64,000 bases of DNA. It comes from VRUG01 sp965372745 (lineage in GTDB: Bacteria > Planctomycetota > Phycisphaerae > Sedimentisphaerales > Anaerobacaceae). Position 1 is the stretch's first letter; the number at the start of each line of letters is the position of its first letter. The stretch is from the NCBI GenBank assembly GCA_965372745.1, contig CBDVDM010000002.1, positions 62,001 to 126,000 of the forward strand, in the 5' to 3' direction. The position numbers and the translations under genes are program-made. This document shows positions 17,354-26,210 of the stretch, piece by piece. The notes under the pieces were generated by a model. That model was not told the origin of the DNA. It worked only from the letters and a program-made list of their open reading frames with translations, and did not search any database.

Positions 17354-18235
17354 TTATCCTTTGTGTTCGTGCGGCTGCTGTGTTGAGTCTTCAGCTTCTT
17401 CGACGTAAAGCTCTTCAGAAACGAATTCTTTTAGTTTTGCTTCTACGACGTCTTTCATAGTAAATTCAGCCATGACGCACTGAGAGCACATTCCTCTAAA
17501 GGCGACGATTACCTTATTGGCGTCGACATCGATAAGTTCGATATTGCCGCCGTGTGCCCGCAGAGCAGGCCTTATCTGCTCGTTTATGGTCTGCTGGATA
17601 AGCTGAATTTTCTGGATATTGGTTAACTTGGCGGTCTTTCCTGGCCTATGCTTTTTTGCTTCCTTTAGTTTGCTGCCCTGTACTCGTTCAATAATTTTTT
17701 CTATCTCGCCGACACATCCGCCGCATCCGCCTCCGGCTTTACAATAGTTAGTAACCTGTTCGACGGTTGTGAGATTGTTTTCGCTGATAACTCTTTCTAT
17801 TTCCATTTCGGTTACGCCGAAGCAGTTACAGACAACGCGGCCTTCAAGCTGGTGCTTTTTGGTTTCACCGGTGCGATAATTTTCGATAGCGGCTTCGAGT
17901 GCTTCACGTCCCATGACCGAGCAGTGCATTTTCTGTTCCGGCAGACCTCCGAGGTAGTCGGCGATGTCTTTGTTTGTTACTTTAGCAGCCTGTTCGATTG
18001 TCATGCCCTTTATGATTTCGGTCAGTACCGATGAAGTTGCAATTGCAGAGGCACAGCCGAAAGTTTTGAATTTGGCCTCTGCGATGCGGCCATCTTGAGC
18101 GAGTTTGAAAGTTAGCTTCAAGGCGTCGCCGCAGGCTAATGAGCCTACCTCACCGATGCCATCGGGGTTTTCTATCTCGCCGACGTTTCTCGGATTGAAA
18201 AAATGGTCTTTAACTTTTTCTGTATAATCCCACAT
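17354..18235 (-). CDS. nifU: Fe-S scaffold NifU, three-domain form
   Basis: 293 residues with all three NifU domains. The IscU-like scaffold (1-125) has the cluster cysteines in GSLACGDALKL, FKTFGCASAIATSS and KMHCSVMGREAL. The central BFD-like 2Fe-2S domain (about 130-185) reads VVCNCFGVTEMEIER and CKAGGGCGGC. The C-terminal Nfu domain (about 205-285) has HGGNIELIDVD and the CxxC of FRGMCSQCVMAEFT. It assembles clusters from sulfur supplied by the adjacent NifS and passes them to apo-proteins; NadA, encoded in the same operon, is an obvious client. It starts at ATG 18235, seven bases after metY stops. The last 15 residues are a polar tail without known role. Confidence 0.95.
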   Translation of the reverse strand: MWDYTEKVKDHFFNPRNVGEIENPDGIGEVGSLACGDALKLTFKLAQDGRIAEAKFKTFGCASAIATSSVLTEIIKGMTIEQAAKVTNKDIADYLGGLPEQKMHCSVMGREALEAAIENYRTGETKKHQLEGRVVCNCFGVTEMEIERVISENNLTTVEQVTNYCKAGGGCGGCVGEIEKIIERVQGSKLKEAKKHRPGKTAKLTNIQKIQLIQQTINEQIRPALRAHGGNIELIDVDANKVIVAFRGMCSQCVMAEFTMKDVVEAKLKEFVSEELYVEEAEDSTQQPHEHKG

Positions 18236-18242
18236 TGTTTTT

Positions 18243-19532
18243 TTAACCTTGACTAATCTTTAGTGCATGTCTGAAATCGGCGATTATGTCATCAATGTGT
18301 TCTGTGCCGACAGAAACACGGATATAATCGGCAGTGACACCAGCGTCAAGCTGTTCTTTTTCGTTTAGCTGCTGATGTGTAGTGCTGGCTGGATGAATGA
18401 CCAGAGTTTTGCTGTCGCCGATGTTTGCCAGATGGCTCGCCAGTTTTACATTGTTGATGAATTTTATACCAGCCTGTTTTCCGCCTTTAACACCGAAACC
18501 CAGGATAGCGCCCTGACCGGCCGGCATATATTTTTTGGCCAGCTTATAGTCGGGATGGGATTTCAGGCCCGGATAATTGACCCAGGTGACTGTATCATGT
18601 TCTTCGAGCCATTGAGCGAGTTTCAGTGCGTTTTGGCTATGTCTTTCCATGCGAAGATGCAGTGTCTCAAGTCCCTGCAGGAACAAAAACGCATTGAAAG
18701 GCGACATGCAGCTTCCCATGTCACGCAACAGCTGTGTTCTTGCCTTTATGATGTATGCTGATTTGCCTGCGGCTTCGACATATTTAATACCGTGATAGCT
18801 CGGGTCCGGTTCGGTTAGTTCGGGGTATCGGCCATTAGTCCAGTCGAAATTTCCGGAGTCGACGATTGCGCCGCCGATACTGGTGCCGTGGCCGCCGATG
18901 AACTTTGTGCAGCTGAGAACAACAATATCAATACCGTATTCGAACGGCCTAAACAGTATCGGTGTTGTGACGGTGTTGTCACATATTACGGGCATACCAT
19001 GTTTGTGTGCGATGTCGGCGATTTTGTCATATTGCAGGATGTCGTTTTTCGGGTTGCCGATTGATTCGATGTAGAGAAGTCTCGTATTGTCTTTTATTGC
19101 TTTTTCGAAATTAGCAGGGTCTTTCGGGTCGACAAATGTGACCTCAATACCGAGCTTTTTAAAGGTCTGGCTAAAGAGCGTGATTGTTCCGCCGTAAAGT
19201 GAATTTGAGGCAACGATATGGCCGCCGGCATTACAGATATTAAAAATGCTGACGTAGATAGCTGACTGGCCTGAACTTAAACCGAGGGCGCCAACACCGC
19301 CTTCAAGGGCAGCGAGTCTCTTTTCCAGTACATCAGTAGTCGGGTTCATAAGGCGGGTATAGATATTTCCGAATTCCTTTAATGCGAAAAGCTCGGCAGC
19401 GTGTTCGGTGTCCTTGAATAGGTAGCTTGTAGTTTGATAAATTGGCACCGCACGGCTTAGTGTATCGGTATCCGGCTTCTGGCCGGCATGTAAAGCCAAA
19501 GTTTCCAAATGATAATTTTGCTCTTCGGTCAT
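18243..19532 (-). CDS. metY: O-acetylhomoserine sulfhydrylase / aminocarboxypropyltransferase
   Basis: 429 residues, a Cys/Met-metabolism PLP enzyme. LETLALHAGQKPD at the start, PIYQTTSYLFKD, YTRLMNPTTDVLEKRLAALE, the PLP-lysine region VLSCTKFIGGHGTSIGG and a C-terminal SKTLVIHPASTTHQQL followed by RVSVGTEHIDDI are all typical of MetY. It joins sulfide to O-acetylhomoserine to make homocysteine, giving direct sulfhydrylation for methionine synthesis. The length (about 430) separates it from MetB and MetC (about 380-400). The ribosome-binding site AAGGAAGG is clear. It sits between nadA and nifU, so sulfide-using and sulfur-trafficking genes are expressed together. Confidence 0.95.
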   Translation of the reverse strand: MTEEQNYHLETLALHAGQKPDTDTLSRAVPIYQTTSYLFKDTEHAAELFALKEFGNIYTRLMNPTTDVLEKRLAALEGGVGALGLSSGQSAIYVSIFNICNAGGHIVASNSLYGGTITLFSQTFKKLGIEVTFVDPKDPANFEKAIKDNTRLLYIESIGNPKNDILQYDKIADIAHKHGMPVICDNTVTTPILFRPFEYGIDIVVLSCTKFIGGHGTSIGGAIVDSGNFDWTNGRYPELTEPDPSYHGIKYVEAAGKSAYIIKARTQLLRDMGSCMSPFNAFLFLQGLETLHLRMERHSQNALKLAQWLEEHDTVTWVNYPGLKSHPDYKLAKKYMPAGQGAILGFGVKGGKQAGIKFINNVKLASHLANIGDSKTLVIHPASTTHQQLNEKEQLDAGVTADYIRVSVGTEHIDDIIADFRHALKISQG

Positions 19533-19546
19533 TTCTTACACCTTCC

Positions 19547-20464
19547 TTATTTCGCAGGCAAGACTTCAACCATTCTGTTAATAGCTTTACTTGCCCTGTT
19601 AGCTATATGTTCGGGGATGGTGATATGGTACTGCATATCTTCCAGTGACCAGACGATTTTTTCGAGAGTAATTTTCTTCATGTTCGAACAAAGAGCTTTT
19701 TCAGTAGCTGGTATGAAATGTGCGTTCGGGTCGGTTTTTTTCAAGGTGTGTATTATGCCGACTTCTGTGGCGACGATAAATTGTTTTGCGGAGCTGGTTT
19801 CGGCAAATTTTAACATCTGGCTGGTACTGAGAATCCGGTCGGCAAGTTGTTTAACAGGTTCGGAGCATTCGGGATGGGCCATAACGATAGCGTCGGGGTA
19901 TTTTTGTTTTGCTGTTTTTATGTCATCAACAGTTATCAGTATATGGGTGTTGCAGTATCCCGGCCAGAGGATGAGGTTTCGTCCGGTTCTTTCAATAACA
20001 TGTCTGCCAAGATGCCGGTCGGGAACGAAAATAATCTGTTCGTCTTTTGGTATGGAGTTGACAACCTCGACGGCATTAGAGCTTGTGCAGCAGTAATCGG
20101 ATTCGGCTTTTACTTCAGCGGTGCTGTTAACATAGCAGACGACGAGTGCGTTGGGATGTTTTTGCTTTAACTCGATGAGCTGTTCAGCGTTAATCATGTC
20201 AGCCAGCGGGCAGCCGGCATGTTTTTCAGGCAGCAGTACTGTTTTTGATGGCGAAAGGATAGCGGCGGTTTCGGCCATGAATTTAACTCCGCAAAAGACA
20301 ATAACATCTGCGTCGGTTTGCGAGGCCTGTATGCTTAGGCCAAGAGAGTCGCCGGTGAAATCAGCGAGGTCCTGAATCTGTCCCGGCTGATAATTGTGTG
20401 CGAGAATGACAGCGTTACGCTGTTTTTTTAATTTTTCTATTTTTTCAAGTAATATGTCACTCAA
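19547..20464 (-). CDS. nadA: Quinolinate synthase (4Fe-4S enzyme)
   Basis: 305 residues. It condenses iminoaspartate with dihydroxyacetone phosphate to quinolinate in NAD synthesis, using a 4Fe-4S cluster. Typical segments are NAVILAHNYQPGQIQDLADF, FCGVKFMAETAAILSP, the cluster cysteines in HAGCPLADM, CCTSSNAVEV and AHPECSEPV, and FVPDRHLGRHV. The length fits the short NadA class. The start codon appears to be TTG at 20464-20462, with only a weak AAGA-like ribosome-binding site, so translation may be modest. NadB and NadC are not in the window. Its place between cysE and metY, with nifU and nifS downstream, looks chosen by Fe-S need, not by the NAD pathway. Confidence 0.94.
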   Translation of the reverse strand: MSDILLEKIEKLKKQRNAVILAHNYQPGQIQDLADFTGDSLGLSIQASQTDADVIVFCGVKFMAETAAILSPSKTVLLPEKHAGCPLADMINAEQLIELKQKHPNALVVCYVNSTAEVKAESDYCCTSSNAVEVVNSIPKDEQIIFVPDRHLGRHVIERTGRNLILWPGYCNTHILITVDDIKTAKQKYPDAIVMAHPECSEPVKQLADRILSTSQMLKFAETSSAKQFIVATEVGIIHTLKKTDPNAHFIPATEKALCSNMKKITLEKIVWSLEDMQYHITIPEHIANRASKAINRMVEVLPAK

Positions 20465-20503
20465 TTTTATATCTTTTCTTTTATAAAAGTACGTTAGTGT
20501 TTT

Positions 20504-21418
20504 TCAGGTTTTTTTTGTGTAAACCAGTTCGGTGTGCGCAGTATTTACCGTGACGTCAGGTGGCACATCTTCCTTTACCCAGACGTTTCCGCCTATAGTT
20601 GTATTTTTGCCTATAGTTACATCGCCGAGTATAGTGGCTTCTGCATATATTGTTACATTATCTTCAATCGTTGGATGTCTTTTGCCGCCTTTTATTATTT
20701 TTCCTCTTTCGTCCTTCGGGAAGCTCAGAGCGCCGAGCGTTGTTCCCTGGTAGATTTTTACATTATTACCAATGACAGTGGTCTCGCCAACAACGACTCC
20801 GGTTCCGTGGTCGATGAAGAAGTTTTTTCCGATTTCTGCACCTGGGTGAATGTCAATACCTGTCCTGGTGTGTGCACATTCTGCCATTATGCGTGGTATT
20901 AAAGGCACATCTTTAAGGTACAGTTCGTGCGAGATTCTATAGGTAGCAATGGCAGTGATGCAGGGGTAGCTAATGACGATTTCTTCGTAGGATTTTGCGG
21001 CAGGGTCGCCGTCGAAGGCGGCAGCGACGTCGCCTTTCAGCATTTCTCTTATCTTCGGCAGCTGGGTCAAAAGATGCTGAGCGGCATCTTCCGCCATTTT
21101 CCTGCAGTCGCCGGAATCGCATTTTTCCATCCTGCAGCGATGTCTGTAAGCACGTTCTATTTGTTCGGTAAGCTCGGTATAGACATGGTATAGTATGTCG
21201 ATAACGACGTAGTTGATATTCGATTTTGTGACGGTTCTTTTGCCTGTATAGCCTGGGAATATCAATTCAGTCAGCAGGTCGAGTATCTCGAGGATTTTGC
21301 TTCTTACGGGCAGATTTGCGGCGTCGATGAAATTGATACCAGAATCACCCTCATACGTCCTGGCGATTTGCTCGACCAGGTCTTCGATTTTTTTGCCTGT
21401 CAGTTTATATTTATCCAT
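20504..21418 (-). CDS. cysE: Serine O-acetyltransferase
   Basis: 304 residues. It acetylates serine with acetyl-CoA to give O-acetylserine for cysteine synthesis. The C-terminal half has the left-handed beta-helix of hexapeptide repeats: IDIHPGAEIGKNFFIDHGTG, VVVGETTVIGNNVKIYQGTT, LGALSFPKDERGK and TIEDNVTIYAEATILGDVTI. The N-terminal helical part is longer than in E. coli CysE (273 residues) and includes CRMEKCDSGDCRKMAEDAA, as in the EpsC-like plant/planctomycete type. It starts at ATG 21418, 24 bases downstream of cysK. The product feeds the CysK encoded just upstream. Confidence 0.95.
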   Translation of the reverse strand: MDKYKLTGKKIEDLVEQIARTYEGDSGINFIDAANLPVRSKILEILDLLTELIFPGYTGKRTVTKSNINYVVIDILYHVYTELTEQIERAYRHRCRMEKCDSGDCRKMAEDAAQHLLTQLPKIREMLKGDVAAAFDGDPAAKSYEEIVISYPCITAIATYRISHELYLKDVPLIPRIMAECAHTRTGIDIHPGAEIGKNFFIDHGTGVVVGETTVIGNNVKIYQGTTLGALSFPKDERGKIIKGGKRHPTIEDNVTIYAEATILGDVTIGKNTTIGGNVWVKEDVPPDVTVNTAHTELVYTKKT

Positions 21419-21442
21419 AAGAAATTTCCAGATAGAATACTT

Positions 21443-22372
21443 TTAATCAAGTCCTTCATAAACTTCAGTGGAGATGTACCTTTCACCGGTGTCACAGATA
21501 AAAGTGACAATGGTTTTGTCTTTGTTTTCCGGACGCTTAGCGACCTTTATGGCAGCAAAGACATTTGCGCCGGAACTGATTCCTGCAAGTATACCTTCTT
21601 TTGCAGCGAGTTTTCTGGTGGTTTCGATTGCGTCTTCGTTGGCGACCTGAATAATTTCGTCAATAATACCAAAGTTAAGTACAGCAGGGACAAAGCCTGA
21701 GCCGATACCCTGAATTTTATGTGGCCCTGGTTCACCACCGGATAATACCGGTGAGTCTTTCGGCTCGACGGCAATGACTTTTAATTTTTTGTTCTTTGCT
21801 TTAAGTAGTTCACCGCAGCCGGTAAGAGTGCCGCCTGTTCCGACACCTGCCACGAGGATGTCGACCTTACCGCCGGTGTCTGTCCAGATTTCCACTGCAG
21901 TGTTTTCGCGATGAGCCTTCGGATTAGCAGGATTTTTAAACTGCTGGGGCATAAATGAGTTTGGGTGCTGCTTAAGAAGCTCTTCGGCTTTTTTTATGGC
22001 ACCGGCCATTCCGAGTTCAGATGGTGTCAGAACGAGTTTTGCCCCGAACAGCTGGAGCAGTTTCCTTCTTTCTATACTCATGGATTCAGGCATTGTCAGA
22101 ATGAGCTGATAGTCTTTTGCGGCGCAGATAAAAGCCAGTCCTATACCGGTGTTTCCGCTGGTAGGCTCAATTATAACGGTGTCTTTATTTATCAGCCTGT
22201 CTTTTTCAGCGACTTCAATCATGGAAAGGGCGATTCTATCCTTGACGCTTCCCGTGGGATTCTTTGATTCAAGTTTAACAAGGATTTTTGCATCCTCAGG
22301 TCCGAGCTTGTTTAATCTGACCAGAGGCGTAAACCCGATAGTGGCAGTAATATCTTCAAAAACAGAGTCCAT
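21443..22372 (-). CDS. cysK: Cysteine synthase A (O-acetylserine sulfhydrylase)
   Basis: 309 residues. It makes cysteine from O-acetylserine and sulfide. The start DSVFEDITATIGFTPLVRLN, the PLP-lysine segment KLESKNPTGSVKDRIALSMI, the loop EPTSGNTGIGLAFI, and VAGVGTGGTLTGCGE and GISSGANVFAA are classic. EPGPHKIQGIGSGFVP is the C-terminal signature of CysK, not CysM. It is the first gene of the operon cysK-cysE-nadA-metY-nifU-nifS; the 345-base region upstream is shared with a divergent glycosyltransferase gene. I saw no recognisable riboswitch or T-box in that leader. Confidence 0.96.
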   Translation of the reverse strand: MDSVFEDITATIGFTPLVRLNKLGPEDAKILVKLESKNPTGSVKDRIALSMIEVAEKDRLINKDTVIIEPTSGNTGIGLAFICAAKDYQLILTMPESMSIERRKLLQLFGAKLVLTPSELGMAGAIKKAEELLKQHPNSFMPQQFKNPANPKAHRENTAVEIWTDTGGKVDILVAGVGTGGTLTGCGELLKAKNKKLKVIAVEPKDSPVLSGGEPGPHKIQGIGSGFVPAVLNFGIIDEIIQVANEDAIETTRKLAAKEGILAGISSGANVFAAIKVAKRPENKDKTIVTFICDTGERYISTEVYEGLD

Positions 22373-22607
22373 AGTACATACCTTTAATTGTTTATATTTG
22401 ATACGTTAATCGTTTTTTGTCCTGAGCTTTGTCGATAGTTCCACAGTGATTTACCTGTATTCCTGCTCTTTCACAGGTATTTTACAGTAAGTTGTGTGGT
22501 TTTGTTGTGAAAAATCGCAAAAATATCCCTATTTTAGCGAATTATACGTATTTTTGTGGTGTTGAGAATAAATCTGTATCTATATCCGGCTGGAATAGTC
22601 AATTTCC

Positions 22608-22636
22608 TTGACAGTTGAAGCGAGAATTTCTAAAAT
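22608..22636 (+). promoter_or_regulatory. Promoter of the two-domain glycosyltransferase gene
   Basis: TTGACA at 22608-22613, 17-base spacer, TAAAAT at 22631-22636 (five of six). The -10 box lies in the first unit of a 27-bp direct repeat. Confidence 0.65.
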
Positions 22637-22669
22637 GACGGCTGAAGCGGGAGTTTCTAAAAGGACGGC
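22616..22669 (+). repeat. Two-unit 27-bp tandem repeat over the promoter -10 region
   Basis: Units 22616-22642 and 22643-22669 share TGAAGCG, GAG/GAA, TTTCTAAAA and GACGGC, with three to four mismatches. The first unit carries the -10 box TAAAAT; the second has TAAAAG in its place. The rest of the 345-base intergenic region (22373-22717) shows only a degenerate CCTGAGCTTTGTCGATAG repeat copy at 22421-22438. Confidence 0.7.
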
Positions 22670-22717
22670 GGTTGGCCTTTACTTACTTTGTTGTAGATTC
22701 AAGACGGGGAAAAACAA

Positions 22718-25105
22718 ATGGCGAAAAATTCGAGAAAAAAAGTAGCGTTTGTTTCGTCGTTTTTGCCGCGGAAGTGTGGAATCGCCACTTTTACCTCGGA
22801 TTTAATCGGTAATGTCACTATAGCGAGCAAGGGCGGATTTGAGCCTTTGGTAGTTGCAATGCGTTCCGGCGGCAGTGAGCTTGAGTATGAAGACCCAGTC
22901 AAGTTCGAGATACGTCAAAATGTCAAGAATGATTATATTTGCGCTGCGGACTATATTAATTTCAGCCATGTCGACGTGGTGTCGGTACAGCATGAGTTCG
23001 GGTTGTTCGGCGGTGATGCCGGCTCATATCTGAACCTGCTGCTTAGCCGGTTGAATGCGCCGATAGTAACAACCCTTCATACCGTTGTTAATGAGCCGGA
23101 TTCAGCTTATTATAAATCCATGATGGATGTGTGCAACTGCTCGTATAAAATTATTACGATGAATGAGCGCGGCGTTGATATGCTTCGGGATATTTATGGT
23201 ATATCCGGTAAGAAGGTGGAGCTTATACCGCACGGCATACCGGATTTGTCATTTGTAGACAACTATTACTACAAGCATAAGTTCGGGATGGAAGGCCGCA
23301 GAACTATTCTTACCTTTGGCCTTCTCAGCAAAAACAAGGGGATTGAGACGATGCTTCAGGCGCTGCCGGCGATAGTTGAAGCTGAACCTTCCGTATTATA
23401 TGTGATTTTGGGTATGACGCATCCGTCAGTTTTGCGTCATGATGGTGAGTCTTACCGATTCGGCCTGCAGCGAATGGTTAAGGAACTTGGAATTCAAGAG
23501 AACGTGATTTTCCATAACCGGTTCGTAGATGATAAAGAGCTTAGCAACTTTTTATGTGCAGCGGATATTTATGTTACGCCTTATCTGAATCGTGAACAAT
23601 TGACAAGCGGAACATTGTCGTTTGCGGTGGGGACGGGTAAGGCTGTGGTGTCAACACCTTACTGGGCTGCCATGGAGCTTTTAAGTGACGGCAGGGGCAA
23701 GCTGGTGCAGTTCGGTGATACAAAACAGTTGTCTATGTCAATTATTGAGATTCTTAAGGATGATAAACTTTTTTATTCGTTACGAAGACGCGCTTATGAA
23801 TACGGCAGGAGCAGGACATGGCCGAAAGTAGGCCAGACGTATTGGAAACTGTTTAATACCAAGAAGCTGCCGATTCATATTACGACAAAGACACGGCCGG
23901 TGACGGTTGAACCTGAATCAAGAATTGAAGTTCCTGAGCCGTCTTTGGTTCATCTGAAAAGGCTGACAGATGACACCGGTCTTTATCAACATGCGAAGTT
24001 TACGGTTGCAAATCGTGAGCATGGTTATTGTACGGACGACAACGCCCGTGCAGTGATAGCGATGGTCAAATATTATGCTCAGTATCCGGATCCGCAGGCA
24101 CTGGAGCTTTTCGATAAGTATTTATCGTTTACGATGCACTCGCAGACAAAGGATGGTTTGATAAGAAACTTTATGACTTTTGACCGCAAATGGCTTAAGG
24201 GAGAACCGGCCAACGATACCTTAGGCAGGGTGCTCTGGGCCTTTGGTACGATAATGGCCAAGCCGCCGTCGCCTTCGTATATTCCAATAATCAAAGACTG
24301 CTTTGACAAATCAGTAAAGCACGTTGAGAGAGAATATCCGCGAAGCATGGCGTATGCGCTGATAGGGATGAGTAACTATCTTGAGCAGTTCCCCGGAGCA
24401 AGTGACATCAAGCGTCAGATGATGATGGCAGCTGACAAGCTGGCGAAACTTTACGAGAAGAACAGTAAGGAAGATTGGAAATGGTTTGAGGACAGACTTA
24501 CCTATGACAATGCTGTATTGCCTTATGCGATGTTTGTGGCTGGTTTGATGTTCGCCGATGAGAGGTATCTTGATATCGCGGAAAAGACATGCGAATTTCT
24601 GATTGAGAACACATTTATTGACGGGCACTTCAGTTTTGTCGGTTGTAAAGATTGGTATGAGCGGGGCGGAAAGAGAGCTGAGTTTGACCAGCAGCCGATA
24701 GAGGTTCCGAGTACGGTGATGATGCTGCGGGCAGCCTATGAGGTGACAAACAATACCAGGTACCTGGTACTTCAGCGCAAGGCATTTGACTGGTTCCTCG
24801 GTGAAAATGACCTGGGTGTCCCTGTCTATAACTTCAGGACCAAAGGTTGTCACGACGGTTTGATGCGGGGCGGAGTTAATTCAAACCAGGGTGCAGAAAG
24901 TACTCTAAGTTTCCTGTTGAGTCTGCTTGCAATAGTTGAAAGCTACGCGGTGGTCGGCAGCAGTACCAAAGGAGCTGAGTTGCTGCAAAAAAAAATATTC
25001 CTTAAGCAAAAAAACTTCGTAGGCCAATTAAGCCGGGAATCCATACCTGTTACAGACGTTTCTAATAAGGGTGCAGCAAGAAAAGGGATTGAAGAGCCGG
25101 CATAA
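22718..25105 (+). CDS. Family 4 glycosyltransferase fused to a large helical C-terminal domain
   Basis: 795 residues. Residues 1-400 are a GT-B glycosyltransferase of family GT4: KVAFVSSFLPRKCGIATFT at the start, VVSVQHEFGLFGGDAGSYLN, IPHGIPD, the domain-2 opening RTILTFGLLSKNKGIETML, and the donor-site stretch VTPYLNREQLTSGTLSFAVG. Residues 420-760 are rich in helices with repeated aromatic pairs (YCTDDNARAVIAMVKYY, DNAVLPYAMFVAGLM, FDQQPIEVPSTVMMLRAAYE) and look like an alpha/alpha toroid of the six-hairpin type. That may make it a bifunctional enzyme or give it a glycan-binding partner domain. Such fusions often accompany GH130 mannoside phosphorylase genes, and one lies at 50124. GGGGA precedes the ATG. 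Donor and acceptor are unknown. Confidence 0.85.
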   Translation: MAKNSRKKVAFVSSFLPRKCGIATFTSDLIGNVTIASKGGFEPLVVAMRSGGSELEYEDPVKFEIRQNVKNDYICAADYINFSHVDVVSVQHEFGLFGGDAGSYLNLLLSRLNAPIVTTLHTVVNEPDSAYYKSMMDVCNCSYKIITMNERGVDMLRDIYGISGKKVELIPHGIPDLSFVDNYYYKHKFGMEGRRTILTFGLLSKNKGIETMLQALPAIVEAEPSVLYVILGMTHPSVLRHDGESYRFGLQRMVKELGIQENVIFHNRFVDDKELSNFLCAADIYVTPYLNREQLTSGTLSFAVGTGKAVVSTPYWAAMELLSDGRGKLVQFGDTKQLSMSIIEILKDDKLFYSLRRRAYEYGRSRTWPKVGQTYWKLFNTKKLPIHITTKTRPVTVEPESRIEVPEPSLVHLKRLTDDTGLYQHAKFTVANREHGYCTDDNARAVIAMVKYYAQYPDPQALELFDKYLSFTMHSQTKDGLIRNFMTFDRKWLKGEPANDTLGRVLWAFGTIMAKPPSPSYIPIIKDCFDKSVKHVEREYPRSMAYALIGMSNYLEQFPGASDIKRQMMMAADKLAKLYEKNSKEDWKWFEDRLTYDNAVLPYAMFVAGLMFADERYLDIAEKTCEFLIENTFIDGHFSFVGCKDWYERGGKRAEFDQQPIEVPSTVMMLRAAYEVTNNTRYLVLQRKAFDWFLGENDLGVPVYNFRTKGCHDGLMRGGVNSNQGAESTLSFLLSLLAIVESYAVVGSSTKGAELLQKKIFLKQKNFVGQLSRESIPVTDVSNKGAARKGIEEPA

Positions 25106-25144
25106 ATAGTCCCGATGTATAGGGAGTCGTTAGTGAATAGTGAC

Positions 25145-25217
25145 CTCTGAAAAACTTTAGATTGCTTCGTCGCTATGCTTCTCGCAATGACAATTCGCGT
25201 TTTTTCAATTTTCAGAG
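25145..25217. repeat. 73-bp nested hairpin repeat
   Basis: The outer arms CTCTGAAAA (25145-25153) and TTTTCAGAG (25209-25217) are perfect complements. Inside sits ATTGC...GCAAT (25161-25188) around CTTCGTCGCTATGCTTCT. It lies between the glycosyltransferase and xthA genes. It has the look of a dispersed structured repeat, not a terminator, as no T-run follows. Confidence 0.7.
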
Positions 25218-25242
25218 ATACCCTTAATATGGAAATGATTTG

Positions 25243-26013
25243 ATGAAGATAGCGAGCTTTAACGTCAATTCACTGCGGGTGCGATTGGATATAGTACTCG
25301 GCTGGCTTGAGCGGCAAAGGCCGGATGTTCTCTGCGTTCAGGAAACGAAGGTACAGGACGTCGATTTTCCGAGAGAGGCTTTTGAGACGAGCGGCTATGA
25401 GTTTGTCTTTAAGGGGCAGAAAAGTTACAACGGCGTAGCGATTTTCAGCAGGGGTAAAATCGAGAAAGTGAAAATCGGTTTCGATGGAGAGAACGATGAT
25501 GGGCCAAGACTGATTAAAGCAAAGCTCGGTAAGGTATCGGTGGTTAATACTTACATACCACAGGGGTATATGCGGGCCAGTGAGAAGTTCGAATATAAAG
25601 TGGAATGGTTTAGCAGACTCAGAAAATATTTCGAGGAAAATTTCAAGCCGGCAGATTTGGTTGTTTGGGTGGGCGACTTGAATGTTGCACCTGAGGCAAA
25701 AGATGTTTATGACCCGGAGGGATTGAGAGGGCATGTGTGTTTTTGTGATGAGGTAACGCAGGCTTTAAAAGGTGTAATGGATTGGGGGTTTGTCGATGTG
25801 TTCAGGATGCATAACAGCCAGGCGGGGCAATATACATTTTGGGATTATCGTCAGAGGGGTTCACTGAGCAACAATCGAGGGTGGCGATTAGACCATATTA
25901 TGGCTACAGGGTCTTTAGCAGAAAAATGCAGTGCATGTTATATCGATAAAGAGCCTCGAATGCTTGAACGGCCCAGCGACCACACGCCAATCATAGCGGA
26001 ATTCGACTTGTAA
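25243..26013 (+). CDS. xthA: Exodeoxyribonuclease III
   Basis: 256 residues from ATG 25243 (a TTG one codon upstream is also open). It is an AP endonuclease and 3'-5' exonuclease of base excision repair. The EEP-fold motifs are all present: MKIASFNVNSLRVRLD, VLCVQETKVQD with the metal Glu, GYNGVAIFS-like YNGVAIFSRG, NTYIPQGY, WVGDLNVAPEAKDVYDPE with the Asp/Asn pair, WRLDHIMATG, and the final RPSDHTPIIAEF with the catalytic Asp-His. The length matches the family. GGAA lies about eight bases upstream. A tRNA-Gln gene follows on the other strand. Confidence 0.95.
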   Translation: MKIASFNVNSLRVRLDIVLGWLERQRPDVLCVQETKVQDVDFPREAFETSGYEFVFKGQKSYNGVAIFSRGKIEKVKIGFDGENDDGPRLIKAKLGKVSVVNTYIPQGYMRASEKFEYKVEWFSRLRKYFEENFKPADLVVWVGDLNVAPEAKDVYDPEGLRGHVCFCDEVTQALKGVMDWGFVDVFRMHNSQAGQYTFWDYRQRGSLSNNRGWRLDHIMATGSLAEKCSACYIDKEPRMLERPSDHTPIIAEFDL

Positions 26014-26092
26014 AACAGAGAGAACACCAACAGGTAAAACGGCTCAATGTAACCTCCCAAAACCACTCACTCTTTTGAACATTTGAACAAAC

Positions 26093-26163
26093 TTGGGGAA
26101 CAGGGATTTGAACCCCGACTAACTGATTCAGAGTCAGTCGTGCTACCGTTACACTATTCCCCA
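26093..26163 (-). tRNA. tRNA-Gln, anticodon CTG
   Basis: Read on the minus strand: acceptor TGGGGAA pairs with TTCCCCA plus discriminator A. The D-arm is GTGTAACGGTAGCAC. The anticodon stem ACTGA/TCAGT has loop CTCTGAA, giving anticodon CTG. The T-arm is GGGGTTCAAATCCCT. No CCA is encoded. Confidence 0.95.
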
Positions 26164-26210
26164 ATGGAACAGCGGTTAATTTACACCCAAAAAGACAGTT
26201 CTGCAAGAAA

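Noticed and set aside
22373..22717. T-box or SAM riboswitch before cysK
   Set aside because: No T-box sequence (TGGNACC region) or SAM-I type stems could be found on the minus strand.
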